Under the pieces are notes generated by a model. It searched no databases. It was not told the DNA's origin and saw only the letters and a list, made by a program, of their open reading frames with translations. Of a DNA stretch of 64,000 bases, positions 53,368 to 61,356 are shown in pieces. The DNA comes from an uncultured Eudoraea sp. (GTDB lineage Bacteria > Bacteroidota > Bacteroidia > Flavobacteriales > Flavobacteriaceae): NCBI GenBank assembly GCA_947258405.1, contig CAMYIE010000015.1, positions 1 to 64,000 on the forward strand, given 5' to 3'. The position numbers were made by a program, and so were the translations under genes. The first letter of the stretch is position 1; each line of letters opens with the position of its first letter.

Positions 53368-54990
53368 ATGACCGGTTTAAAAGTTTTATTCCTCAGCTCA
53401 ATTCTATTGATAGGTCTTGGTGTTGCCTTTTCACAGGAAGCCCCGGATTTGGAAGGGATACCCATTCGTCCTAAAAGTGAGGGATCTGTGAATACCCCTT
53501 TGGATTCAATGTCATTGCAGGACGCCAAAAGTTCCACACCATCACTTACAGACCAAGACAATCCTGATGCTGTTAGGATTAAACAAGGAGACTCCGTCAT
53601 GGTCCTTGCCGATCTGCCTGAGGCAGCCCGTTACGACCGGTTGTGGATGAAAGAGCTTCAGAAAAATGCAGACTTCTATGAAGAAATGTATCAAGGCGTC
53701 CAAAACCCCGATACAGCGGTAGATGTCCTGGAAGGATTCAACACTGATATACTCAAAGAGCGGTTAGAAGAATTAAATGAAAAAACGCCATTTAATATTG
53801 CGTACAACCCTTCTCTTGAGAGGGTGATCAAATCGTTTTTGCTGGGGAAAAGAGACCTGATGGAACGCATGTTAACCAGCAGCCAGTTCTATTTTCCGAT
53901 GTTTGAACAAGAACTCGACAATCACGATATTCCTTTAGAGATCAAATATCTGGCCGTAGTTGAATCGGCCCTGAACCCCAGGGCTCGTTCCAGGGTGGGT
54001 GCTACCGGTCTTTGGCAATTCATGTATGGAACTGGCAAAATGTACGACCTGAACGTGAGCAGTTATGTGGATGAACGAAGAGATCCAGTAAAAGCTACCA
54101 AGGCAGCCTGCGCATATCTTTCCAAACTTTATGAAATTTTCGGGGATTGGGACCTGGCGTTGGCCGCATATAATTCAGGACCTGGTAATGTAAATAAAGC
54201 TATCCGCAGATCAGGAGGCTATAAAAACTACTGGAATATCAGGCCATATCTGCCGAGAGAAACCGCCGGTTATTTGCCGGCATTTTTGGCGACCATGTAC
54301 ATCTTTGAATACGCAGATGAACATGGGCTGAAAAAGGTAAATGCCAAAAGACCATATTTTGAAACCGACACCGTTCTTGTGAAGAGCCTTATCAGTTTTG
54401 AACATATTTCTGAATTGACCGGGGTCACTGAGGAAGAGATCCGGGTTCTAAACCCGTCTTATAAACTAAATATCATCCCTTATATAAAAGGGAAAGATTA
54501 CTACCTAAGACTTCCTAAATATGCGATAGGTCATTTTGTGGCCAATGAAGAAACGATCTATGCTTATGTAGCCGAAGACCTTAAAAAAAGAGAAAAACCC
54601 TTACCTCAGATGGTCACTACCCAAAATAAAATCCGCTATAGAGTCCGCAGTGGAGATTACCTTGGGAGGATTGCTGAACGGTACGGAGTCGGAGTGAGTC
54701 AGATCAAACGTTGGAATGGTCTGCGTAGCGACCGGCTGAGAGTTGGGCAGCGCTTAACCATATTTCCCAGGAAGCCCGTGACCTCTTCGGCAAATGCAAG
54801 TTCCGGAGCTAAGACACAAACTGCAGCCAATGCCTCAGGGGCAAAGATACATACGGTTAAAAAGGGAGATTCTCTCTGGACAATATCGCGTCAATATCCC
54901 GGTATTTCCATCGAGAATTTAAGGCAATGGAATGGCATCAACGGGAGCAACCTTGTTCCTGGTACCCGACTAAAGCTTTGCGACTGCTAG
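53368..54990 (+). CDS. MltD-like lytic transglycosylase with LysM domains
   Basis: A 540-residue exported peptidoglycan lytic transglycosylase. The signal peptide ends near GVAFSQ. The SLT catalytic domain (about 180-330) contains VVESALNPRARSRVGATG with catalytic Glu199 and the AYNSGPGNVNKAI motif. It is followed by a degenerate LysM-like segment (about 355-400) and two clear LysM domains near the C-terminus (YRVRSGDYLGRIAERY and HTVKKGDSLWTISRQY) that bind peptidoglycan. It cuts the glycan strands non-hydrolytically during growth. It is 115 bp after pgk, probably with its own promoter. Confidence 0.94.
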   Translation: MTGLKVLFLSSILLIGLGVAFSQEAPDLEGIPIRPKSEGSVNTPLDSMSLQDAKSSTPSLTDQDNPDAVRIKQGDSVMVLADLPEAARYDRLWMKELQKNADFYEEMYQGVQNPDTAVDVLEGFNTDILKERLEELNEKTPFNIAYNPSLERVIKSFLLGKRDLMERMLTSSQFYFPMFEQELDNHDIPLEIKYLAVVESALNPRARSRVGATGLWQFMYGTGKMYDLNVSSYVDERRDPVKATKAACAYLSKLYEIFGDWDLALAAYNSGPGNVNKAIRRSGGYKNYWNIRPYLPRETAGYLPAFLATMYIFEYADEHGLKKVNAKRPYFETDTVLVKSLISFEHISELTGVTEEEIRVLNPSYKLNIIPYIKGKDYYLRLPKYAIGHFVANEETIYAYVAEDLKKREKPLPQMVTTQNKIRYRVRSGDYLGRIAERYGVGVSQIKRWNGLRSDRLRVGQRLTIFPRKPVTSSANASSGAKTQTAANASGAKIHTVKKGDSLWTISRQYPGISIENLRQWNGINGSNLVPGTRLKLCDC

Positions 54991-55047
54991 GCACTTTACG
55001 CGGCGAAAATTATACTTTACTTAACGAGAGATATCCTTCGCTCTTTC

Positions 55048-55055
55048 TATCTTTG
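55048..55055 (+). promoter_or_regulatory. Candidate -7 box for the DUF4837 gene
   Basis: TATCTTTG matches TAnnTTTG and lies 55 nt before the ATG. A 5-codon mini-frame (ATG 55097, MRNLK) in this leader ends in a TGA that overlaps the gene's ATG, because AAATGAGAAA occurs twice in a row. Confidence 0.3.
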
Positions 55056-55110
55056 ACCGTACCTCAATTTCACTTAACTTGGGGACATCTCGATAAATGA
55101 GAAATTTGAA

Positions 55111-56121
55111 ATGAGAAACATAGCACTACTTCTAATGACCGCCATTATATTGCTGGGATGCAATAGTGGCAATAAAAAACCTTATAAACCATCTTCTATA
55201 GGGGCCATAAATTCCCTGGCTGTTGTAATGGATAATAATTTATGGGAAGGGGAAGTAGGTGACAAGGTAAGAGAGCATTTTGCCGCACCTATTTTGGGCC
55301 TACACTGGGAGGAACCGCTCTTCACAATAGAACACATGCCAAAACAGGTGTTTACAGGCATGACAAGGCATCGCCGTTCTGTGCTTTTTGTGGGGCTCGA
55401 TACAGCAGATATGGCCCAGGTAAAGGTAGACGTCTACGCTACCCCTCAGCGCGTAGGAGTAATTCAGGGTAAAACCGAACAGGAACTCCTGGAGAACCTC
55501 GACAAGGGAGCAAAGCAGATCATTGCCTCGTTTAAGGACACGGAGGTGAAGGAAGCTCAGAAGCGCTTCCTGAGATCGCTCAGCAAGGAAAAGGTTATGG
55601 AAGACAAGTTCGGGGTGAAGTTAAGACTACCTTCGGTATACACTATGGGTAAGGAGGAGGATAATTTTGTGTGGATCGACCGGCAAATCCCGAAGGGGAG
55701 TATGAACCTTATCGCTTATGAAATGCCTGCCAGCAGTTTTACCAACGATTCAACCCTGGTGTCCGATATTGTCAAGATGCGCGATTCAATTGGCCAGAAG
55801 TATATTCCAGGGCCAGATATCCCTGGCAAAACCACTTATATGGTAACGGAAAAGGCTTTTGCGCCTTATGTTTTTACCACACAGCTGGCAGGAAAAAATG
55901 CCATTGAGGTGAGAGGGATATGGGAGATCCATAATTACCCTATGGCTGGTCCTTTTGTAACCTATATTATTGACGACGTTGAAAACAAACGCAAGCTGGT
56001 ATTGGAAGGATTTACCTTTGCCCCGGCTACCAGCAAAAGGGATTATATGTTCGAACTCGAGGCGATCCTTAGAACAACAAGCTTTATTAAAAGCGAACAA
56101 GAGGTAACGATGGCCCGATAG
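55111..56121 (+). CDS. DUF4837 family lipoprotein
   Basis: A 336-residue exported protein of the DUF4837 family, function unknown. The signal peptide ends IILLGC, a good lipobox. The mature part begins with a polar stretch (NSGNKKPYKPSS) and then IGAINSLAVVMDNNLWEGEVGD, the family's conserved start. Conserved Trp-rich segments occur (GLHWEEPLF, EVRGIWEIHNYPM). It ends before a strong bidirectional terminator. It probably has an envelope role, perhaps with the LysM transglycosylase 120 bp upstream, but this is inference from position only. Confidence 0.82.
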   Translation: MRNIALLLMTAIILLGCNSGNKKPYKPSSIGAINSLAVVMDNNLWEGEVGDKVREHFAAPILGLHWEEPLFTIEHMPKQVFTGMTRHRRSVLFVGLDTADMAQVKVDVYATPQRVGVIQGKTEQELLENLDKGAKQIIASFKDTEVKEAQKRFLRSLSKEKVMEDKFGVKLRLPSVYTMGKEEDNFVWIDRQIPKGSMNLIAYEMPASSFTNDSTLVSDIVKMRDSIGQKYIPGPDIPGKTTYMVTEKAFAPYVFTTQLAGKNAIEVRGIWEIHNYPMAGPFVTYIIDDVENKRKLVLEGFTFAPATSKRDYMFELEAILRTTSFIKSEQEVTMAR

Positions 56122-56148
56122 CCTGCGGTAATTAAAGACAATAAAAAA

Positions 56149-56176
56149 AAGCGCCTCTAAGAGGCGCTTCCTGTTT
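56149..56176. terminator. Bidirectional rho-independent terminator
   Basis: A 9-bp GC-rich stem (AAGCGCCTC/GAGGCGCTT, loop TAA) is flanked by eight A on the left and a T-rich run on the right. It can end both the plus-strand DUF4837 gene and the minus-strand DUF6747 gene, which converge here. Confidence 0.85.
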
Positions 56177-56192
56177 TTAGGTCAGTTGGTGT

Positions 56193-56363
56193 TTAGTCAA
56201 ATGCAAATCCTGTAAGCACTCTGAAAATAAATGCGTAGAGCACGATTACAAAGCTTAAAAAGCAAAACCAGGAGAAGATCTTAAAATAGTTTTTTACTAC
56301 TATATGCCCCAAGTTCCTAAATGCTTCCAGGTAGATCTGCTTTATAAGTAGCAAATGTTTCAT
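56193..56363 (-). CDS. DUF6747-like small membrane protein
   Basis: A 56-residue protein. It opens MKHLLLIKQIYLEAFRNLGH, has one membrane segment (about 32-48, SWFCFLSFVIVLYAFIF) and ends RVLTGFAFD. From memory this is the pattern of the DUF6747 family of Flavobacteriia; the function is unknown. It lies downstream of the OmpA-family gene on the same strand. The open frame that continues past the stop of that gene ends 2 bp before this ATG. The bidirectional terminator 24 bp after its stop closes the unit. Confidence 0.72.
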   Translation of the reverse strand: MKHLLLIKQIYLEAFRNLGHIVVKNYFKIFSWFCFLSFVIVLYAFIFRVLTGFAFD

Positions 56364-56527
56364 GGTTAATAATATTTTGGTTTCTGTGGTATTTGGTTAT
56401 TGATATAACTCCACTTACGGGTCTTTCCGTATTCCTTGTCCAGTCTTTGTTGTGAAACGGCCCAGGACTGTGGGGAAGCATCATTTGAACCTGTCTTTCC
56501 AGGATCATTTACCCCGGTAAAAGGCGA

Positions 56528-59500
56528 TTACATGCTCACGATTATAAACTCTGAACGTCTGTTGAGTTGGTGTTTGGCACTACTGCATCGTACACTGCCA
56601 TTACATTCATTAAGCAATCGTTCCTCACCATATCCGATGGCACTTTCAATCCGTTTTGGATCGATTCCTTTGGAGATAAGGTAGTTGCGGGTAGATTTGG
56701 CTCTTTTATCAGACAGATATCGGTTATAAGCTCTTTTACCCCTGGAATCGGTATGCGATTCAACCTTGATTACCATGGTGGGGTAGGTATTCATCACCTC
56801 AACGAGTTTATCGAGTTCTTCCGCTGCATCATTTCGGATGTTGAACTTGTCGAAATCGAAGTAGATCATGTCGATTTTGAGTTTGGTGATACCATCTTCT
56901 ATCACAACACGCTCGGCCAGCTGATTCATTTTCACTTCTATCTCAATCCTCTTGTTATCTTCGGTGGTAACGAATTGCTCATCTTCAATATAGCTGTCTT
57001 TCGTGGTCCTGACCACATAGCGGGTATTGCTATCGAGTTCCTCAAAGACGAAACTACCGTCGGCATCGGCCTCCACCTCCATCAATTTCACATTGTTTTC
57101 GTCGAGCAGTTCTACCATTGCCTTTGGCATTACCTCTCCTGTAATAACTTCGGTTACCACTCCTGCAATTGCATTTTCATTAGGCTCTTCGGGCAATATC
57201 CGCTTGAATGAATAGATGTCATCGTCTCCTTTTCCACCCCTCCGGTTGGAGGCAAAGAAGCCTTTCTGTGTTTCTTCCCTGATGATATAGGAGAAATCGT
57301 CTCGTTTGCTGTTGATGGGTTGTCCCATATTCTTTACTTCGGAAAAGCCTTCCTCGGTAATGGCAACTTCATAGATGTCTAAACCGCCCAGACCAATATG
57401 TCCGTCGGAGGCAAAATAGAGTTTTTCATCACTGATAAAAGGAAACATTTCCCTGCGTTCGGTATTGATTTCGGGTCCAAGATTCCTCGGTTCTGAGAAT
57501 TGACCGTCTCCCAAGACATCAACTACGAACAAGTCGGTTTTACCCATACTGCCGGGCATATCGGAAACGAAATAGAGCTTTGAACCATCAGGGCTTAATG
57601 CCGGGTGTCCGGAAGAATATTCATCGCTGTTAAAAGGCAATTCAACAGCTTCGGACCAGCTGTCTCCGTTTTTCCTGGACATATAGATCTTTAGGTTATT
57701 AACCCCTTTGCTATCGCGCTTAAGCTTCTTTCCGTAATTGTTACGAGTGAAGTAAATAGTTTGCTGATCCGGCGAAAATGTCACCGAAGCCTCATGATAT
57801 TTTGTGTTTATCTTTTTAGAGAATTTTACGGCATCTCTCACCTCGTTCGACTGCTCGTTAAGTTTTGCCACATAAAGGTCTAAATAAGGCTGATCATTCC
57901 ATTTATACCGTCTGGTATTAAAGAAGGCAGAATCCATGGCAGAAGCAAAAACCATTTTATCATCCTGGTAGAACATGGGTGAAAAATCGGAATATTCCGA
58001 ATTCACGGCCACGTTGTTGATATTTATATTCTGTTCTTCCGTATTAATAATATTATCTAGAACGGCATCTCCAGGTCTTGCACGGTATCGATTGCCACCC
58101 CCTTCTTTTTTCAGGGCCTTGTTATATAGCTTCATCAATCTTTTGGCTCTACCATATTTCCCGGTACCTTTAAGAGAATGCGCATATTTGAAAAGGTTTT
58201 CAGCTCTCATGTCCGATTTGTACTTAGAGTACAGAAGGTCGTACCAATAGAAAGCCCGTTCCATATTGGTATTAAAATAATGGGAATCACCGGCCTTTCT
58301 TATAATTTCGAAAGTCTGGTTCTCTGGGTTTTCATTGAGTACCAATTCATATAGCTCGGCGGCCTCTGCATACCACATCTTTTTGAAATAGAGATCCGCC
58401 TTTTCCAATAATTTATCGTTGCTTATAATCGATGAAGCAAATTTCCTGTTCAGGAAAGACTTCCTTTGAACAGGTCGAGTGTTTTGATAAAGATTTTTCT
58501 TTTCGGTTGTGATTTGCTCTTTGGTTGAGGATAATTTATCCCCGGCCCTGTTGATATGTAAGATCCAGAGCGGGTCCTTAAAACTTCCGCTCATACCACT
58601 CTGATAATCTTTTAGAGCATCTATTCCCTTCTCATAATGGTCCAGATAGATATAGCTGAGTTGGCTTTTTGGATGAATAGCAAGATTGGCTCCTGGAAGT
58701 CGCTTCTGCAATTTCGATAGATATGTTTTAGCATTGTTAGCGTCTCCAAAAACACCCGCTACCATATAGAATCCGTTATCGAGCCCGACGAATCCGGGAT
58801 CCGACCTAGTTGGAATGTCTTTATCTTCTGCCAGGGCGTAGAACCTCTTTACCTCTTCTTCCGGCGACGGGGCCTTATATACAGGTGCTTTGATCTTTTC
58901 GTCTGTATTTGTGTTCTTATCTACAACCCCCAGGATCCATAGCTTTTCTGTGTATTTCCCTGAAAGTTGATTGCGCACCCCAGAAATGGCATCTTTCCAA
59001 TCTGCAGCGTAGGCAACGCTAACATAATTCATCTTTTTTGAAGGATGGTATAGTATTTCTGCCTGCAATCCTTTGCGTTTTAAAGCAGCCTTCTTTTGTA
59101 ACGCATTTTCTTTTTGGCCAAATACACCGGCCACCAGATAGAAACCGTTTTGAGCCGCTTCCAGATGATCAATTATCCTATGGGCGATCCGGTATTTTCT
59201 AGCGGTTTCCCCGAAATTATTAAGTGCGCTGCCTTTTGTGATTGTTCCTGATGGCTTTTTCAGCGGCCGGACTGAAGTACCTGTTTCAGACACCACCTGT
59301 AGAATCCATACATCTTTTGAATATTGCCTTTTAAGACTCTCCAGACAAGAGTTTATTGCATCCAGGCCAGATTTATGATATTCCAGACTAACGTAGTTAA
59401 GCCTGTTCTCAGGATTATAAATAACAAAGGCTTTCAGGTTTGTTGAGGAAAGGCTACGGATAAATTTTCTGGCATTTTCCTGCTCACCGAAAGCCCCGGC

Positions 59501-59758
59501 AATAATATAATAGCCAGAATTTACGTCGACCAGCTTGGTTATTTTTCGGGTTGGGATTTTGTGTTTCCTTGCCAGGCTCCTGAATTTAGCCTCGGTAGTC
59601 TCTGGGTGATTATCGGATAAGGACAGCTCTCCGGATGAGTCATTGAGTTCGAAATACCCCCTGGAGTCACCGTCGGCCGTCATTACTTCGCTACAATAAC
59701 CGCTTATGCCAATGAATAACAGGACAAGCGGAAGAGCGTATTTTATGGCATTATTCAT
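56528..59758 (-). CDS. OmpA-family protein with SPOR-like triplet, TPR, PD40 and CarboxypepD-like domains (PorE-like)
   Basis: A 1,076-residue exported protein. A signal peptide (YALPLVLLFIGISGYC) precedes three SPOR-like modules (about 72-155, 197-283 and 322-405; e.g. NGFYLVAGVFGQKENA, KLWILGVVD). TPR-like helices (about 445-560), a PD40/WD40-type propeller (about 580-855), a carboxypeptidase-regulatory-like fold (about 861-945) and an OmpA peptidoglycan-binding domain (YFDFDKFNIR, VESHTDSRGKRAYN, NRRSEF) complete it. From TPR to OmpA the order equals that of the type IX component PorE. The SPOR-like triplet is extra and resembles the pair in SprD. A 53-codon open frame follows its stop, in frame. 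A role linking the secretion or gliding machinery to peptidoglycan is inferred. Confidence 0.88.
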   Translation of the reverse strand: MNNAIKYALPLVLLFIGISGYCSEVMTADGDSRGYFELNDSSGELSLSDNHPETTEAKFRSLARKHKIPTRKITKLVDVNSGYYIIAGAFGEQENARKFIRSLSSTNLKAFVIYNPENRLNYVSLEYHKSGLDAINSCLESLKRQYSKDVWILQVVSETGTSVRPLKKPSGTITKGSALNNFGETARKYRIAHRIIDHLEAAQNGFYLVAGVFGQKENALQKKAALKRKGLQAEILYHPSKKMNYVSVAYAADWKDAISGVRNQLSGKYTEKLWILGVVDKNTNTDEKIKAPVYKAPSPEEEVKRFYALAEDKDIPTRSDPGFVGLDNGFYMVAGVFGDANNAKTYLSKLQKRLPGANLAIHPKSQLSYIYLDHYEKGIDALKDYQSGMSGSFKDPLWILHINRAGDKLSSTKEQITTEKKNLYQNTRPVQRKSFLNRKFASSIISNDKLLEKADLYFKKMWYAEAAELYELVLNENPENQTFEIIRKAGDSHYFNTNMERAFYWYDLLYSKYKSDMRAENLFKYAHSLKGTGKYGRAKRLMKLYNKALKKEGGGNRYRARPGDAVLDNIINTEEQNININNVAVNSEYSDFSPMFYQDDKMVFASAMDSAFFNTRRYKWNDQPYLDLYVAKLNEQSNEVRDAVKFSKKINTKYHEASVTFSPDQQTIYFTRNNYGKKLKRDSKGVNNLKIYMSRKNGDSWSEAVELPFNSDEYSSGHPALSPDGSKLYFVSDMPGSMGKTDLFVVDVLGDGQFSEPRNLGPEINTERREMFPFISDEKLYFASDGHIGLGGLDIYEVAITEEGFSEVKNMGQPINSKRDDFSYIIREETQKGFFASNRRGGKGDDDIYSFKRILPEEPNENAIAGVVTEVITGEVMPKAMVELLDENNVKLMEVEADADGSFVFEELDSNTRYVVRTTKDSYIEDEQFVTTEDNKRIEIEVKMNQLAERVVIEDGITKLKIDMIYFDFDKFNIRNDAAEELDKLVEVMNTYPTMVIKVESHTDSRGKRAYNRYLSDKRAKSTRNYLISKGIDPKRIESAIGYGEERLLNECNGSVRCSSAKHQLNRRSEFIIVSM

Positions 59759-60094
59759 GCGTTGATCTGATACTTAATTATGCGAAATCCATGAACCGGT
59801 TCGTGAGGATAATGAATGGTGGTTATGCATCTGGCCGTTTAAAATCTACCTTTTAACGACGAAATTATGCCTTAAAATACTCTGGAATTAGTTTTTGTTG
59901 TGAAAGACCCGAAATATGTCGTGTACTCCCTAGATATGTGGTTTAACGGATTTTAAGCGTACTGAGAACTGAAAATCAGAACGTTGAGAGACTTATTTGT
60001 AGGAAAAATCTAATATATACCAGTTAGTATTATAGTTTAGGGACCAAAAAAAAGCACCCAAATGGATGCTTGCTATCTATAAAGGAAGAAAATT
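59759..60094. other. 336-bp gap between tatA and the OmpA-family gene
   Basis: Apart from the tatA terminator at 60046-60071 nothing recognisable is present: no open frame, tRNA or clear promoter box. It should hold the minus-strand promoter of the OmpA-family gene. Confidence 0.5.
60046..60071 (-). terminator. Rho-independent terminator of tatA
   Basis: On the minus strand the 8-bp stem AAGCATCC/GGGTGCTT (one G-U pair) with a 4-nt loop is followed by eight U. It starts 24 bp after the tatA stop. Confidence 0.8.
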
Positions 60095-60280
60095 TTAAGG
60101 TTCTTTATTCTCTTCCAGCTTCTCGTCTTCTTTGGAAGCGTCCTTAAATTCTTTAATTCCGCTACCTAAACCTCTCATTAATTCGGGAATTTTTTTACCG
60201 CCAAAAAGAAGCAGAACCACGGCAACGATAATGGCGATCTGCCAGGGCCCTATAGCTAAAAAGGTAAATAATGATACCAT
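60095..60280 (-). CDS. tatA: Twin-arginine translocase subunit TatA/E
   Basis: A 61-residue membrane protein of the Sec-independent (Tat) export system, which moves folded proteins across the inner membrane. It has one N-terminal membrane helix ([20 protein letters not shown]), the hinge GGKKIPEL, an amphipathic helix ([15 protein letters not shown]) and a charged tail, the classic TatA design. No tatC is in the window. It is a single-gene unit with its own terminator, divergent from the M23 peptidase gene. Confidence 0.93.
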   Translation of the reverse strand: MVSLFTFLAIGPWQIAIIVAVVLLLFGGKKIPELMRGLGSGIKEFKDASKEDEKLEENKEP

Positions 60281-60466
60281 ATTATTGGATTTGAATGGAT
60301 TACAAAGATACTAAAAAACAAATACTATTGATGTAAATTCTAACGGTCTACTTTATTTTTAATTGTAAAAACTTTAAAATATATTCTAATCGTATATATT
60401 GCAATACTTTGGGCTTCTGAAGGGCCAATTTTAACAAAACCCTTTATTCTTATGGAATCCGAAGCC

Positions 60467-60474
60467 TATCTTTG
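60467..60474 (+). promoter_or_regulatory. Candidate -7 box for the M23 peptidase gene
   Basis: TATCTTTG matches TAnnTTTG and ends 6 nt before the ATG, implying a leaderless or nearly leaderless transcript. No clear -33 element is present. Confidence 0.45.
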
Positions 60475-60480
60475 TGATCT

Positions 60481-61350
60481 ATGGCCAAGAAAGGTAAAAA
60501 GAGGAAGGAAATAAAAAGAAAGCTGCTTCACAAGTATCGTTTAGTAATCCTGAACGAAAGTACCTTTGAAGAAAAAATATCATTTAAATTAAGCAGACTC
60601 AATGTTTTTGTGACCGGATCGCTTTTTATCATTATCCTGATTGGACTAACTACCCTTTTGATCGCCTTTACCCCACTAAGGGAATATATACCGGGCTATT
60701 CTTCTACCAGACTAAAACGACAAGCTACCGAGCTGACCTATAAAACGGATTCAATGGTAACAGTTTTAGATTATACCAATAGGTATTTAAATAATGTTCG
60801 CATGGTGCTCAAGGGCGATGTAGAGAACAATAGCATTAACCGCGATTCTATGTTCGAGCAGTTTAAGATAGATCCTTCTACCGTAGACCTTACTCCTATA
60901 CGCGAAGATTCTGTTCTAAGAGCAGAAGTGGCACTGGAAGACAAGTACAACCTCTTTGAACGAAATTCCGAGACCGGTAGTATTATTCTGTTTTCTCCCT
61001 TAAGCGGTACTATTTCTGAATCATATAATGCCGATAAAAAGCACTATGCAGTAGATATTGTAGCACCAAGAGACATGCCGGTAAAGTCGGTAGCCCGAGG
61101 GACCGTAATCTTTTCCGAATGGACGGCCGAAACAGGTTATGTTATTATAATAAAGCACGAGAACAACCTCATTTCGGTTTATAAACACAACGGTTCGCTT
61201 AATAAATCACAGGGCGATATCGTTCGGGCAGGAGAGGTGATTGCTTCGGTGGGCAATACAGGAGAATTTACCACAGGGCCTCACCTCCATTTTGAACTTT
61301 GGAGCAGTGGAGCAGCAGTAAACCCTGAAGATTATATCGATTTTAACTGA
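60481..61350 (+). CDS. M23 (LytM) family peptidoglycan endopeptidase
   Basis: A 289-residue membrane-anchored metallopeptidase. A basic cytoplasmic start (AKKGKKRKEIKRKLLHKY) precedes one membrane segment (about 42-65, FIIILIGLTTLLIAF). A coiled linker (about 75-160) follows, then the LytM domain. All zinc ligands are present: His188 and Asp192 in HYAVDIV, and His270 in GPHLHFELW, with His268 as catalytic partner. An active D,D-endopeptidase acting on cell-wall cross-links is therefore likely. The GH3 gene follows after 6 bp, so the two probably share a transcript. Confidence 0.93.
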   Translation: MAKKGKKRKEIKRKLLHKYRLVILNESTFEEKISFKLSRLNVFVTGSLFIIILIGLTTLLIAFTPLREYIPGYSSTRLKRQATELTYKTDSMVTVLDYTNRYLNNVRMVLKGDVENNSINRDSMFEQFKIDPSTVDLTPIREDSVLRAEVALEDKYNLFERNSETGSIILFSPLSGTISESYNADKKHYAVDIVAPRDMPVKSVARGTVIFSEWTAETGYVIIIKHENNLISVYKHNGSLNKSQGDIVRAGEVIASVGNTGEFTTGPHLHFELWSSGAAVNPEDYIDFN

Positions 61351-61356
61351 TTTGAG

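Noticed and set aside
56317-56508. Minus-strand 63-codon frame (MILERQVQ...) between the OmpA-family gene and DUF6747
   Set aside because: It overlaps the DUF6747 gene in another frame and its composition looks random; the frame in register with the OmpA gene is more protein-like.
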